DNA from: Prochilodus magdalenae
Taxonomy: Eukaryota; Chordata; Actinopteri; Characiformes; Prochilodontidae
DNA length: 64,000 bases
Reading direction: 5' to 3'
Assembly: GCA_024036415.1 (NCBI GenBank)
Contig: JAMWET010007208.1
Span: 236,501 to 300,500 of the forward strand
The notes beneath the pieces are model-generated. The model did no database searches. It was not told where the DNA came from and was given only the letters and a program-made list of their open reading frames with translations. The translations under genes and the position numbers were made by a program. The stretch's first letter is position 1, and every line of letters begins with the position of its first letter. Below are positions 45,508 to 57,800 of the stretch, one piece after another.

Positions 45508-46658
45508 GGTACCAGCACTGGCCCCCTGTTCGGGCAGTGTCTGAGCTCATGGTGAGTATTAATCTCTAGGTACCAGCACTGGCCCCCTGTTCGGGCAGTG
45601 TCTGAGCTCATGGTGAGTATTAATCTCTAGGTACCAGCACCGGCCCCCTGTTCGGGCAGTGCCTGAGCTCATGGTGTGTGTTAATCTCTAGGTACCAGCA
45701 CTGGCCCCCTGTTCGGGCAGTGCCTGAGCTCATGGTGTGTATTAATCTCTAGGTACCAGCACTGGCCCTCTGTTCGGGCAGTGCCTGAGCTCATGGTGAG
45801 TATTAATCTCTAGGTACCAGCACTGGCCCCCTGTTCGGGCAGTGCCTGAGCTCATGGTGTGTATTAATCTCTAGGTACCAGCACTGGCCCCCTGTTCGGG
45901 CAGTGTCTGAGCTCATGGTGAGTATTAATCTCTAGGTACCAGCACTGGCCCTCTGTTCGGGCAGTGCCTGAGCTCATGGTGAGTATTAATCTCTAGGTAC
46001 CAGCACTGGCCCCCTGTTCGGGCAGTGTCTGAGCTCATGGTGTGTATTAATCTCTAGGTACCAGCACTGGCCCTCTGTTCGGGCAGTGCCTGAGCTCATG
46101 GTGAGTATTAATCTCTAGGTACCAGCACTGGCCCTCTGTTCGGGCAGTGTCTGAGCTCATGGTGTGTATTAATCTCTAGGTACCAGCACTGGCCCCCTGT
46201 TCGGGCAGTGTCTGAGCTCATGGTGAGTATTAATCTCTAGGTACCAGCACTGGCCCCCTGTTCGGGCAGTGTCTGAGCTCATGGTGAGTATTAATCTCTA
46301 GGTACCAGCACTGGCCCCCTGTTCGGGCAGTGTCTGAGCTCATGGTGAGTATTAATCTCTAGATACCAGCACTGGCCCCCTGTTCGGGCAGTGTCTGAGC
46401 TCATGGTGAGTATTAATCTCTAGATACCAGCACTGGCCCCCTGTTCGGGCAGTGTCTGAGCTCATGGTGAGTATTAATCTCTAGGTACCAGCACTGGCCC
46501 CCTGTTCGGGCAGTGTCTGAGCTCATGGTGTAGTAATCTCTAGGTACCAGCACTGGCCCTCTGTTCGGGCAGTGTCTGAGCTCATGGTGAGTATTAATCT
46601 CTAGGTACTGGCCCTCTTTCCGGGCAGTGTCTGAGCTCGTGGTGAGTTTTAGGCTCTA
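45508..46658 (+). repeat. 61-bp minisatellite, 19 units, in an L2 3' UTR
   Basis: Tandem units begin at 45508, 45569, 45630 and then every 61 bp to 46484; the 17th is 59 bp, then 46543 and a degenerate last unit at 46604. Each begins GGTACCAGCACTGGCCC, continues TGTTCGGGCAGTGTCTGAGC and ends ATTAATCTCTA. Variable sites are CCCCC/CCCTC, TGTC/TGCC and GAGTATT/GTGTATT. Units at 46362 and 46423 start GATACC instead of GGTACC. A single diverged unit stands at 11013-11075 in the other L2 copy. Confidence 0.95.
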
Positions 46659-46760
46659 CACTTCCTGTACTAGCTGGAATATTATCCAATGGAACACTAA
46701 GCACGGTTGTAAGTCACTCTGGATAGGAGCGTCTGCTAAATGCCTTAAATGTAAATGTAC

Positions 46761-47910
46761 ATGTTATGGCAAATATTTGCTGTTTATGATTTGTACAGAA
46801 TCCTAATTGCTGTTTCTGTTTAGAACCACTTAGAAAAACAGCTTATTATATTAAATTCATTTGCAAGCTGAGAAAGCTGTTTTATCCTCCTGTAAAGTTC
46901 CATTTTGGAGATTTTTTAAGGTGGACTTCATAATTCCATGAGTGCCGTTTTATAGTTTAATGTCTTCATTTTTATTTTAGAGCAAAGGATGAAGCTAAAA
47001 ACTAACTATGGGTTGCCATGTCTAAATGTTTGAACTCACAAAGTCCCAAAGCTGAATCAAAAAAAGAAAAGACTTGCTCTACAATTTAAGTAATGATGAT
47101 AATGCCATGTTTTACAGCTAGATTGTCCAACAACAGATCCAACTTTGAAGTTCTGTACTATATGCTATCTTGCCTTGCGTTTCCCTTCGCCTGTTGTGAA
47201 TGCTAATTAAAAATTGGCCACAAACGAAAGAAGGGAAAGGTTACATTGTCAGTCCTAATTTAGGGGCTTCAGTCTCCTGAGCCTAGCAGCAAACAAAATA
47301 AACCAATTGCCAAAAAAGTAAGATGAAAATTGTTCCATGTTTTGACTAAACCATTGCTTTCAGCCTAATACCTGAATAACAAGCCTGCGAAAAATGAGGA
47401 CGGAGTCCAAAAGAGGAAGTTGGATCTGTCAGAGTCCTTCAGCTGGGTTCTAAAGAGGATGGTGGTATGGAGGCTGAAGTGCTCACTTGGGCTGCATTAG
47501 TTAAAGAGCAGAGAGACATGCCGTGTGTTCCTAAAGGGTTTATAAGTCAAACTGAGCTATGGAGCGTGCTCCTGTCTGCTTGCTACTGCATGAGTAATTT
47601 CACCTCAGCCGTGAAAGATGAAATAAATAAATAAAGCTGCAGATGTGGAAAGCCCTTCGGTCCATTCAGCAGGACTATGATAGGACTAACCAAAGTTAGT
47701 TCTGCAGAAGAAGATGTGCTGTGCACTTGGGTTCTCCTCTGTTATCTCATTGTGTTTTTAAAGGCATTACATCAGATGCTGATGATCTGTCAGGACATGT
47801 CTGATGTCTGGTCTTCTAGTTTATGGTGAGAGATGCTAGGCTAACATTGCTAAAAGCTGAGCAAACTCTCTGTTAATACATGGGAACAATCCTAATGTAC
47901 ATGCATCTAC
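46761..47910. other. Mostly unassigned DNA with a T-related fragment
   Basis: 46885-47040 has short matches to MITE T (CTGTAAAGTTCCATTTTGGA) and to 105-215 (ATAGTTTAATGTCTTCATTT). The rest is unassigned. Confidence 0.4.
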
Positions 47911-48165
47911 AAGGTGGACCAGTAAGGTAATAGAGTGGACAGTGAGTGGACCCAGTGTTTAAACACTCCAGCAGCACTGCTGTCTCTGATCCACTCACAC
48001 CAGCACCACGTCAATGTCACTGCAGTGGTGGACCTATGAAAGGGGACAAATAAAGTATGCAGTGAAACAGATGGACTACAGTCTGTAACTGCAGACCTAG
48101 ACAGTGCTCCTAGTAAATGGTAAGAGGAGCTGATAAGGTGGAGAATGAGTGTGGTTAAGGTTGGT
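47911..48165 (+). repeat. Dispersed repeat H, longer copy
   Basis: Contains CAAGGTGGACCAGTAAGG, AGAGTGGACAGTGAGTGGAC, CCAGCAGCACTGCTGTC, ACTGCAGTGGTGGACC, AAACAGATGGACTACAGTC and AGGAGCTGATAAGGTGGA. It shares its first 110 bp with 13434-13545. I know the family as abundant in otophysan fish; its class is not resolved here. Confidence 0.65.
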
Positions 48166-48279
48166 GTACCTATTATATGTAGATGATATTACAGTTCATG
48201 AAAATATGTATGTAAAGTCAAAGGCGTTTAGTATTGCACAGTCAGTCAGGTAAGTATAATGCCACTACATCTGCACCAA

Positions 48280-48675
48280 AATGTCTCCTCCCACTCATTT
48301 TTGCCTATCTGTTATCTGCCTCACCTGTGTGTAGTCTGTAGCCCCACCCCCCCATTAGTCGCAGGTGTTTTTGTTTGATTGTGGTATTTATATACCCCTG
48401 CGTTGTCTCTTTGTTTTGTGTTGCCATTGTGACTGACTGCTTAGTACCCCTAGTGTATATTCATCCTTTTGGTTTTCTTTTCTTTTCCTCCTTTGTGTTT
48501 TGTTTTGTGTTTTATTTTCATTCTGTGTCATTTGCTTTATTTTGTTCCTTTGTTTCTTCCTCTTCGCTTTGGATATTTCTGGTCTTCTCATCTCAGCTGC
48601 TGAGTTCACAGACTCTGATGTGAATAAAAGCACCTCACATGTGCATCCAGCCTCTTTACCTGATACATACCAGGT
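48280..48675 (+). repeat. LTR-like sequence
   Basis: T-rich, with a TATA-like TATTTATATACCCC near 48386 and an AATAAAAG signal near 48624, the same layout as the solo LTR at 34977-35453. No clear TG/CA ends or target duplication, so this is a tentative call. Chance frames inside are rich in Phe and Cys from composition. Confidence 0.4.
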
Positions 48676-48699
48676 GAACAGCCAATTGCCAATTTAGTT

Positions 48700-48800
48700 A
48701 GCTGTCGAGTTCTTCTAAGTTGCCACTGTTGGGCTCTTGAGCAAGGCTGTTAACCCTCCTCTCCCCCGGGGGTGCTGTGTCATGGCTGATGTAAAATTAA
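48700..48800 (+). repeat. SINE 3' fragment
   Basis: TGTTGGGCTCTTGAGCAAGG, TTAACCCTCCTCTCC and GGGTGCTGTGTCATGGCTGA follow the order of a tRNA-derived fish SINE body. The head is missing. Confidence 0.5.
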
Positions 48801-50184
48801 AAAATGTAAACTGCCAGTTTGGCTGATTAAAGAGCACAAAATGGTTGAGCTCATTAGCAACATGGCTTGGAATGAAGTTAAATTAGGTTTTTGCCCTCTC
48901 CTGTAAAGTTTACACTTCGAAGAGACTTTTTTTTTTGGACATCAACAGTATTATTACAGTAACATTAAACATATTAATAAGTAACATAATACATATACTG
49001 TGTGTGTTTGTGTGTGTGTATAAGGTCTTTAATCAGAGCAATGCTTATTTTGAAATATATTCAACAGGAAGTTGCATCATTTCCTGAGGTCTATCTGAAG
49101 GACAGCAGTAAATACTCAGATTCTTTTTTTTTTCTTCCTGATTTCCAACAATATTGTGACATTGGCCTACAAATCAAGTTTAACCATACCATCCAATTAT
49201 AGAGAGTAAATTAATATTTGATAATACCTATGTTTTATACCTAAATACCTAAATTAAAACTTTCAATGTCCTCATGCCATTAGCATGGATGCTACTAAGT
49301 TTGTTTGCTAATATTAAACTCAACACTGTTATTCATTTAAACTTTTGTCAGCAAAGAAACATGTTGGTTATGTGTTTACAGTGTAAGACAATGATGAAAA
49401 AGTTAGGGCTAAAATTTTCCCAAATTTTTCCCAAAATGTGGAATCAACCACAAAACAACTTGCTAGGTAAAATATATGTGATGTTACCAGGTATGCTCCA
49501 GATTTTACGCCTGGCTTTGCAGCTAGGTAAGCTGATCCAGTCGACTACAGATGCTACTTTAGATAGCTGTGTTAGCTGTGTGGCTAATCCAGCTAAAGAT
49601 GGCAGCTAACTACGTTGATTAATATCACAGCCTGTTACCATGTATACACCTGCCTTTAACAAATTCACTAAATCACCACTGACTGCATGCTATGTTGTCA
49701 GTTTGTTAGCTTGCTAGCTAAACCATCAAGCCCTTAATGAGTTGGATCAGGTGTGTTGAAGCAGGGAATGTTTGAAAGTTGAGAGTTTGAAGAATCCCTG
49801 GTTTGGAACACAGGGCTGAACAGGTCCACGTTCCAGCAGTAAGGTGATCCGAGGGCACTTTCTGAGGGAGCTGCAGCTCTGTGGTGTGAAACGTATCCAT
49901 CCTTGAGTAGAAAGAGAGATAAGGATCGTGAATGGGCTGGGTTTTCCGCTTCTGAAACTAAGTAATGCAGCAAGCTGGCAACCCTGCTTAAATGGTGCTG
50001 CAGTTACATTCTGGCACCTGAGGTGTTATAACTGCTGCACCATTTAAGAAGAAGCAGAAAGTTTGAGCAATAAGCTGGCAAATAAGGAACAGACTTCAGC
50101 CTAGTCATTTTAATGTTGGTAGTTTTTCTGCTCAAAATATTCAGGCTATCAAAATCTACTTTGAGTTTTATGTACAGGTCGACG
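48801..50184. other. Unassigned DNA with minor fragments
   Basis: 48885-48940 is a small T-like fragment (CTCTCCTGTAAAGTTTACAC). The remainder, including frames at 49274-49609 and 49718-49973, shows nothing recognisable. Confidence 0.4.
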
Positions 50185-50186
50185 TA

Positions 50187-50680
50187 CAGGGGTTGGACAA
50201 TGAAACTGAAACACCTGTGTAGGAGGTCTCATGGCTAAATTGGACCAGCCTGGTGGCCAATCTTCATTAATTGCACATTGCACCAGTAAGAGCAGAGTGT
50301 GAAGGTTCAGTTAGCAGGTAAGAGCACAGTTCTGCTCAAAATACTGCAATGCACACAACATTATGGGAGACATACCAGAGTTCAAAAGAGCATCTGTGAC
50401 CAAGACAGCAAGTCTTTGTGATGTATCAAGAGCCACGGTATCCAGGGTAATGTCAGCATACCACCGAGAAGGACGAACCTCCACCAGCATCACGTAGTGA
50501 CCTGGCCACTATCCTGCAAGAAGAATGGCTTAAAATCCCTCTGACCACTGTGCAGGACGCAGTATATGTCATTCCCAAGACCAACTGACGCTGTATTGGC
50601 CGCAAAAGGAGGCCCTACACCATACTAATAAATGATTGTGGTCTAAAACCAGGTGTTTCAGTTTCATTGTCCAACCCCTG
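50187..50680 (+). mobile_element. Tc1-like family A, copy 3 (internally deleted)
   Basis: 494 bp with TA at both sides and ends CAGGGGTTGGACAATGAAAC and complement. The N-terminal helix-turn-helix region (about 50365-50478) is joined at GAACCTCCACCAGCATCACG to the last ~45 codons of the transposase (GACCTGGCCACTATCCTGCA onward, ending at GGAGGCCCTACACCATACTA). It also lacks ~20 bp inside the N-terminal region relative to copy 2 at AAAAGAGCATCTGTGACC. Confidence 0.9.
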
Positions 50681-50682
50681 TA

Positions 50683-53360
50683 TGTCCTAAAGTAGGACAT
50701 TTTGACAAGGACTCTTCTTCATTCAGCATCTTTCAACTGGTGCCTTATCTCTCAGATCCCAACGATGCGTCTATGGCAACATTTTTTTTCTTTGGGCTTT
50801 TTTTCTGGTTTTCCAAACTTTAATTGACTTCTTACGCATCATCTCTTTAGAAAACTGTGGTTCAATTCACTATTTTATATTTATTTTTTAAGTTTAGGTA
50901 TCTTAGATTAAAGTATGTATGAAAGACAAACTAGGAGAACCAATTTTCTACAGAGGGCTCAACCATATACACAGAAAAGATATTGTGACCAAATTCATAA
51001 CTGAATATCATCTAACTGCCCTGTCCTAGTTAGAGGGACACTTCAGGAACAGTTTTAGGGGATCGTCTTGATGTTGCTATCGCTTTCACTATCTGTCTAA
51101 ATGCGCTAATTCGTTCAGTTAAGCACCTCACAGTAAAGCACTTCTCCTCGTGCATTCCTAGCCTTGCTGTCGTATTTCTAAGATTGAAAGAGAAGTCTGT
51201 TTCACAGCCTTCTGGATGTTGGAAGGCACGGGCCTCTTCCCACCCCCTTCATAAAGACTATATTATATCATCAGGAGTACATGACCCCTTCCACTGGAAA
51301 TGCTAGTAGTCCGTGTGTGTTTATGTGTGTAAGTGCTTGCGTGTGTTCAAGAAAGCCCCCTCTCATACACTCCGAGTCTCTCTGGAATTAAGGCCACTCG
51401 GTGCCGGGCTAATGAAGGGAAATATGCGCAACAGGGCCGAGCTCCGGGAAGCATAAATGCAAAGCCCACCCCTGAGCATTGGGAGGAACGTGGCATAAAG
51501 CTGGGTTAGGCTAGGAGCAAAAGTTTAGTTAGATGGAAAGATGCTTCTAAATTTAGGAAGGGAGCCTTTCCCACCCTTTTCTGCCTTTTGCCAGGCTGCT
51601 CCGCACCTATTTTAAGTTCCTTGCGCTATAAGATGTTCTGCTCTCCTAGGAAAGCTGGTTCTTTAGTAACAGGGTCTATATGAAACGGATTCCTGTATAA
51701 ACGGTTCTCTGCATGGTGAAATGCTTCTTTAGACTGATGGAGAATCAGAGATGCGAATTACAAATTCAGATTACAAATTTCTAACTACTGGTCCAGAAAA
51801 ACTTGTTCAGATTCCCAGCTAGCAGTTAGCATTCCCAGAACTGTGGTTAATATTGGCTAAAAGTTCCTATGAGGTTAAAGTTAACTAAGACATAACGTCT
51901 TAACTGCTACGTTCAGAGGATGTTCTATGGATGTTACTGAGATTTAAGACGACAGAATCTTCATAGAGACCTTTAGAAAGAACATTCTGGGAACCAAAAT
52001 AAAACTTAACCTTGGAAACATTACTGCAACATCGCACTGCACATTGTCAGAACGTTTTTAGAACAAATAAGTACTAGCTGGTTTGATGTTCAGTGCATTT
52101 CTTTGTCTATTCCTTTTTCACCAGTAATGACTTTGTGACAGCTACCCATCCTTTCAAAGCCATGGCACCCATGAGTTGCCTTCTCACAGTGGAAGGATGG
52201 AAAGAAACACCTGTCTTCTTTATTTCACATTTTCTCTATACCTTCCTCTTCCTTATGCATGTCAATAAGTCTTAATCTCATCCGCTCACAGCTCTTTTTG
52301 ACCCAAAGAACTCTGGTTCTTGAATTGGTTCTATTTAGGGCTTGGTAGAACATTGGTGCTATTCAGGGAACTGCTTTCCAGTTTTTACTGGAAGAGGATA
52401 TGTGCTGCACAGTGGTAGTAACCAGTACAAACAAGATGGCGGAGCGTATAGACTACCTGCAAGCGCTTGTACGGTTATTACAGATGTTTGGTTGTGTTAT
52501 CCAGAATGAAAGCACAGATCCACTGCTGGTGATAAGAAGACCACTTCAGCAGATCACTGGGTGTGGCCATTCTTGCCCTCTCTTTCCTTAAAACTGGCAC
52601 GCCAACAGATATGTCACGGTTGGTGCTGAGGAACTTGCTGTTCTTTGGTTCCAGCTGGCATATCTCTGTGGAAGGTGGTTAGTTGTTTGTGTGAATGGTG
52701 GTGCATCTTGGAAGAAGAACATGATGTCACTAAGATCTTTGGGAACAGACTTCTGTTGGAAAAAATGCAGCTGCCACTGCTTAGAATTTTAGGATGGGAA
52801 GGATGGAAGAGTTAGAATAGCAATAGGTGCTTGAAAGTAGATGGTAAAAGCATCAGTTTGGATCATTCATTATTTTACAGGGACACGGACTAAGAAAACT
52901 GCCTTCTGATGATGTCTCTTGAGGAATCTTCGAAGACCTATAAATCCTTCAGGATGGGTTTTTGGGTGCCGTCCAGACTACAGGTTTGCATGCACATGCT
53001 TTCACTCGCGTAGGCTTTCTAAATGCAGAAAGAAGAAGATAGCGAATGTAATTGATGTAATGCAAATGTTGTAGTACTTCCATGCACTTGCAACAAATCT
53101 CATCAGAAGGGTGGGTTTCCTGGAGCATTTTTTCATACTCTCGAAATTCTGTAGTCATTTGGTGGAGGAGCTCATTATCCCTGTTTTACCACCTGAATGG
53201 TGGATCAATCGAAAACGTCAATTCCTTGCATGCAGGTTGCCAAAATGGTACAAGCTTCATCTGTTTGCCGTTCTTGTTATTTTTCTTGGATAAAAGAACT
53301 CAAGTAGCAAAGAGTAGCTTGACAAGTTACTGGATAAGCCAAACCAGTGAAGACTGAACC
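50683..53360. other. Unassigned non-coding DNA
   Basis: 51340-51660 is non-repetitive and GC-richer. A 63-codon frame at 52400-52591 has a favourable start context at 52436 (AAGATGGCGGAGCG), and 52870-52880 resembles a splice acceptor, but no conserved domain or consistent exon chain could be built. Left unassigned. Confidence 0.4.
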
Positions 53361-53575
53361 AATCACACAATCCCACATGTGGCTGCTGAAGCGGATAGCT
53401 TCCACACATGCAGCAGGCCTCACAGGACCTCGCGGAGATCACTGGAAGCAAACCCTAGACCACAGATTTCATGAGGACCAGAGATCACTTCTCTGCACTG
53501 CTCCTGGGCTCGAAAACAGCTTTCACACTTGAGCAAATGTACCAAACTCACTGAGCAAGTGGTCCGGGGTCCAGA
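53361..53575 (+). repeat. Dispersed repeat G, copy 2
   Basis: Collinear with 30285-30500: ACAATCCCACATGTGGCTGC, GATCACTGGAAGCAAACCCT, GAGGACCAGAGATCACTTCT and GAAAACAGCTTTCACACTTG. Confidence 0.5.
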
Positions 53576-54787
53576 CAAAAAATCTACTATGCAAAAGACC
53601 CTAGTTTACAATAACTATCCCCTTAGTAACAATAATAAGACACCTAAGATATGTCCCAGTCTGTGTGCAGCCTTGCTTTCCAGGCTTATTTACCCGGCTT
53701 AACCTCATGGACGCTCACGGACACCCGCACATCTCAGTTACACAGGCAACAAGGGAGCACAATGTGAAATGACCGTTAGAGAGGGAAATCAATAGAGTAC
53801 AGAAGGAGACGGCAGACCAGGACAGATGGACAGAGAGAGATGGGAAGAAAGTGATAGCACCAGAAAGAAGCAAATGAGGGTAGTATGGCATTGTGGTGTT
53901 GAGCGTGAAAAGATAAAATGAATGGGCGAAAGAGTGAAAGAGAGAGAAAGCAGTGAACAGAGAAACAAAGCGTACATTGTGGGCCGCGGGCGCTAATTGT
54001 TGGGCTGGACGCTGCCAGAGGCGACAGGTGAGAGCAGTTTGAGCCCTTCAGGCCTCATTAAGCTCGAACTGGGGGGGTTCCAACAGGCACATGAAACCCC
54101 CTGGGTGGGATAGACAGGCTCCAATGCACTGCCAACCCAAATGCCAGTGAGAGAGAGAGGTTGAAAGTGTGTGTTGAGAGTCTTTATTGGAATGGCGGGC
54201 AGGACAGTGTGTATTTTGGTGGCTTGATATCTGAAAGACCTGATTGTTGCTGATATGACGGTGCTCTCTATAAAAATGCGCAAGTAGGAAAAAAATTTAG
54301 GCTTCCAGATGACTGCTGTATCTAGCTGGGGGGCATCCTTCTGTACTTTTTTGTTTTAGATAGATATGTGTATCATACAGTGTCTGAAACCAGGGAAGCA
54401 CCAGGACTGGCATTACATACCTTTGTCTTTATGCTGTACCCACTCTTCAAAATGCAATCACAGAGATGAATTCTTGGTTGAGCAAGTTATCCAGACAGTT
54501 TTGCCCCATCGGATATTGCTGTGCTCGTCTGAACAGTAGCATAATGATTGTATTTTTAATGATGTAGCCAGATTCCAAAAAAGATGAAAAAAATGCAAGA
54601 TGAATAAAGTAGGTTGTCCTGTTTCCCTAATATCACTTATTGCCGCCCAGTCTTTGGGTAAAGGCTGATCTTCTACATTGGTTGACAATTTGAGATTTGC
54701 GCTAAATGTGACTCTCCTGCTGATTCTTTCTTTAATGTGTGACTTCCTTGGACTGATCCGTAATCCATGTCTTGTCTGTCTTTCTGT

Positions 54788-54821
<34 letters not shown>

Positions 54822-57800
54822 GTGTGTGTATATATACATTGGTGGTGGTTGTGGTCTATTATTTCTTCATGTTTAGAAAAATATGTGTAGAAATAAACAG
54901 TCTTCATATCACTGAAATCATGCAGGGAAACGGTTCAGTATTCTGAAAATAATGACCTTGAGAACATCGATTTAAATGATGGATGTGAGGTGAGTGTCAT
55001 GATTTTCACTGAGGAGTTCTGGAGTTTGGAAATGGATGGGTGTGTAGAGTAAGAACTAGAGTTTTGCCTACTTCAGATCTTGACCTTTGGGATGCAGTGA
55101 CACATAAGATTTTCTGATCGCTGCTCCATGCAGATCATGTTTGTGCAAGCAATGCTGCCCAGTAGAATGATGCACCACCATGCTTGTCAACTAAACTGTC
55201 CTGTAGGTCCCTTGCTGTTATATAGGGATTTGCTTTGCCTTTCTCCCCCACATATAAGCACTTCTCTCTGAGTGTTTTCTTGGTCTTCCAAATGTTGTCT
55301 TGACCTCCACAGTTCCTCATAGCTGCCATTTCGTAATGTCATATTGGAGATTCAAAAATGTCTTTCTGCTGCTTTGTAGGCCTCAATTAGCTTCATTGTT
55401 AGATTGTCAGCCAAGCTGCTTAGAGGATCCCATGGTTTTAAATGTTATCACAAGAGTTGAAGAGTCAGAGAATTTGCGAAGCTTGGGAACTGTTGTCAGC
55501 TCCTACTTCAATCTTCTGTATATTTTGTAAACACCATTTTATTTTTCCTATTTTGTTTGTGATTGTATATCATCACTGCCTATAGAAAGACATTTATCTT
55601 CAAAATAGTAACTTCACAGGGAAAACTTCAATGTAAAAAAGTGATAACAGAAAGAACTGAAAACTGTATTCGTGTTGGCGAAGTAGAATTCAACCCCAAA
55701 TATTAAACCAGCTCATATTAGCCCAATATGCTGTGTTGAAAGTATGTAGAAGAGTAAAAATCATCTAGAATGGACAGCAATGATATAGAGACGTGTCTGG
55801 AAAAGTTGTACAGTGGAAAAGTAGGCACAGCGGCCTTCTGTTCAGCGGAACAAGGAATGTCAACCAGGCGTGAACAGATAAATACACTACCGTCTCACAG
55901 AGACAAGCCAACATCTGGGTACAGTTTGTGTGAGTTCATATTTGAAAATGTTATTTGCCTGTAAGGCTACATTCACACTACCAGGCTTGTAAACCAAACA
56001 TACGGTGTATTGCATCAACACAATGTTGTCTTTCAGTGTACTTATTTTTGGCAATAATGATAATGATGTAATGCATTTTACACACATGAAAATGATGTAA
56101 ACGTTGGATCAAGTAAATTTAATACATCTAGTGTGCTTCAGTGTAGAAATACATGGTTGCATGTTCTAGAAAACAAAGGCTTTCCCACATACGTCTACAA
56201 CTTACACCACCAGTTAATACAGTTGTCGCTTTTCAGCCTGACCATATTAAACACTTAAATTAAGCCTGACAGCCATATTTTACTGTCCTGTGAATGCTGT
56301 TGGATGGATTCCATCACATTCCCCTTGCTTAGAAAAGCATGAATGGGAATGTCATCATAAACTGATGTCTTTTTTTTTTTTTTTTGTAATTTTTTGAAAA
56401 AATATAAAATTGTAATTTCACCCTTGTGGTTCTGGACCCCTAAGGTCGGGATACAGCCAGAGAGGTGGACTGTGGCCAAAGCAGTGACACCACAAGCCTC
56501 TGGATGACCCATATAGTAGAGGAAGCTAAAAATATGTCAAACATATTGACTTTCCATGGATTCTAAACATAGGCCCCTCTGTTGGCAGCATTCGCTGAGG
56601 CCACATGCAAGCACGGGCACTGACACGGTGCAGAGGGATCAGGCCTCATGGTTTTGGAGCAGTGTGATGCGAACAAGTCCAAATTTTAAGCAATAGTGCA
56701 ACATAAAAACGAAGTTACGGTATACCACAAATGTCACTGACCAGTTGAGACATGTTTGCTGCTCTAGTTTTGCACTGGAGCCAGGGGTGTAGCTAAGGGG
56801 TGACCACAGGTGGCCAGTGCTGCCATAGCATGAAGGTTGGCCGTCTTTTGGGAACGCCACTTTGAGAGTCGGTCAGTCCTCATCAATAGAGCAGTTAACA
56901 GAGAAAAGCTGTGCCTCTCATCCTGTCTGAACACTTTCAGTGAAAAGGTCGTTTAACAACAATCAGCTGTTTTGTTTTTGGGGTTTTTTTGCCACCCAAA
57001 AGCCATTAAATTCAATGGCAGGATGCTAATCCCATCAGCTAGGCTTGCTCAGCTGTGCAATGTGATTTTTCAAGTTGATCTTTAAACCAAAAAATGCTTT
57101 GCTTGCCGTTTACTACTTTTTAGCCAAGTTAGCCAAATTAGCCCATCAAAAAATGGGGTAAAACTGGACCTGATGGTGAATGTAGTTCTGTACAGTAGCA
57201 CAGTTGTGGTTGTATTTGCAGTGTAAAGAGTATTTAGCACAATCACCATCCTCTTCATCTACTGGAGCTTTGTGAGTCATTTCCTTTAAAGCAGAATTAT
57301 GTCGCTGTGTCTCTTCACAAGTTGTGGCATTCAAGCAGCATGACATTGGTCCAGTGCAGTTGCTCTGAATGGACCACATGAACCATTCCTACTATACGGC
57401 AGTGAAGATGATGCGTTTAGCTTATATTTACAGAACTAGTTAAATATAACTTTGTCTTTCAGTTTATTTGAGCAGTAATTATGTAGAGAAAATTTAATCC
57501 GATTTTATTTATAAGATCTTATAAGTATGAAGACTGACTTCCAACTGGCTAGCATTGTATGCCTAAATCATCTTGTGTCTGCCTCAGAATATGTTAAGTT
57601 TACTTCAATATTCGAAATCTGACCATTTCTGACGGTAGCTGTTTACAGCTCAATGCAGTTTAATGCAGCTCTGATCTGCTCAATGCTAATTAGCAATGGA
57701 AGACCCAATGATTCTATGCCTTCAGAAAAGACTTGATTATTCTGCCAACTAAAAAGTACATACCATTTTTAATTTAATTTAAAATTTAATACCAATTTAT

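Larger units (their letters stand above)
45215..46760 (+). mobile_element. 5'-truncated L2-clade LINE with amplified 3' UTR
   Basis: The left boundary is abrupt near CTGTACCTCGAGCCC (homologous to the minus-strand L2 around 12001), as expected from 5' truncation during reverse transcription. It encodes the last ~47 residues of the RT protein (45283-45426), then ~80 bp of UTR, a 61-bp minisatellite (45508-46658), and the terminal tail 46704-46760 (GTAAGTCACTCTGGATAGGA) ending in AAATGTAAATGTA. Confidence 0.85.

Noticed and set aside
45508..46658. CRISPR array
   Set aside because: The repeats are contiguous 61-bp tandem units without unique spacers, in a eukaryotic LINE.
52400..52591. Possible start of a gene (AAGATGGCGGAGCG context)
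   Set aside because: 63 codons only, no domain recognised and no convincing downstream exon; CpG and Kozak-like matches of this length occur by chance.
54458..54907. 149-codon minus-strand open frame
   Set aside because: It runs through the (TTG)n microsatellite, which supplies a poly-Thr run; the rest has no recognisable motif.
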